DNA of 30,823 nucleotides from Ectocarpus siliculosus (Eukaryota > Sar > Phaeophyceae > Ectocarpales > Ectocarpaceae). The DNA lies in contig FN648839.1 of assembly GCA_000310025.1 (NCBI GenBank), positions 3,139 through 33,961 on the forward strand, read 5' to 3'. Of this stretch, positions 30,761 through 30,823 are shown one piece after another; the stretch's first letter is position 1, and each line of letters opens with the position of its first letter. Both the position numbers and the translations under genes were made by a program. The notes under the pieces are model-generated. The model ran no database searches, was not told the DNA's origin, and was given only the letters and a program-made list of their open reading frames with translations.

Positions 30761-30823
30761 CCAGCGTTTGGCGCGGTTCAGCTATTTAACGCGACGTATA
30801 GCAGACCAATTGACATTTACCCC

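Overview
The window looks like nuclear DNA of an intron-rich eukaryote. There are no bacterial-style operons, rRNA or tRNA. The long single-frame ORFs of both strands are mostly fragments. When minus-strand splice sites are followed, one very long gene appears. Its many short exons (about 50-450 bp), roughly 500-bp introns, high GC and lineage-specific repeats suggest a stramenopile such as a brown alga. That taxonomic guess is inference only.

Main content (908-26785, minus strand): one gene modelled here as 39 exons whose splice phases agree at every junction. They add up to 6933 nt, i.e. 2310 residues plus a stop. The 5' end is not found. In order from the N-terminal side (high coordinates) it encodes an IQ (calmodulin-binding) motif interrupted by an intron, a helical region, a degenerate EF-hand pair, a Ser/acidic linker, several hundred residues of unrecognised helical sequence, long Ser/Pro/Gly/acidic low-complexity exons, and then a C-terminal array of tetratricopeptide (TPR) repeats with about 40-residue spacing. 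It ends in a charged helix. The TPR part (8787-908) is the best-supported functional call. The family as a whole is not recognised. A scaffold or adaptor role, possibly calcium/calmodulin-linked, is an inference from domains.

Introns hold most of the remaining sequence. Two of them (21383-22604 and 22713-23899) carry diverged copies of a dispersed repeat, and the second also holds a perfect 23-bp inverted repeat. A 2.1-kb intron (11997-14108) has open stretches of unknown origin. Downstream of the gene (1-907) there are minus-strand exon-like pieces that may belong to an alternative end or a neighbouring gene.

Upstream of the gene (26860-30823) the sequence is repeat-rich: a CATG-periodic simple-sequence block (26860-27480), a 477-bp fold-back element (28336-28812), and an array of about 185-bp units (29087-30760). 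Each unit carries a palindrome whose arms change in a compensatory way between copies, and part of the array is in opposite orientation. Short open stretches inside these repeats are judged not to be genes.
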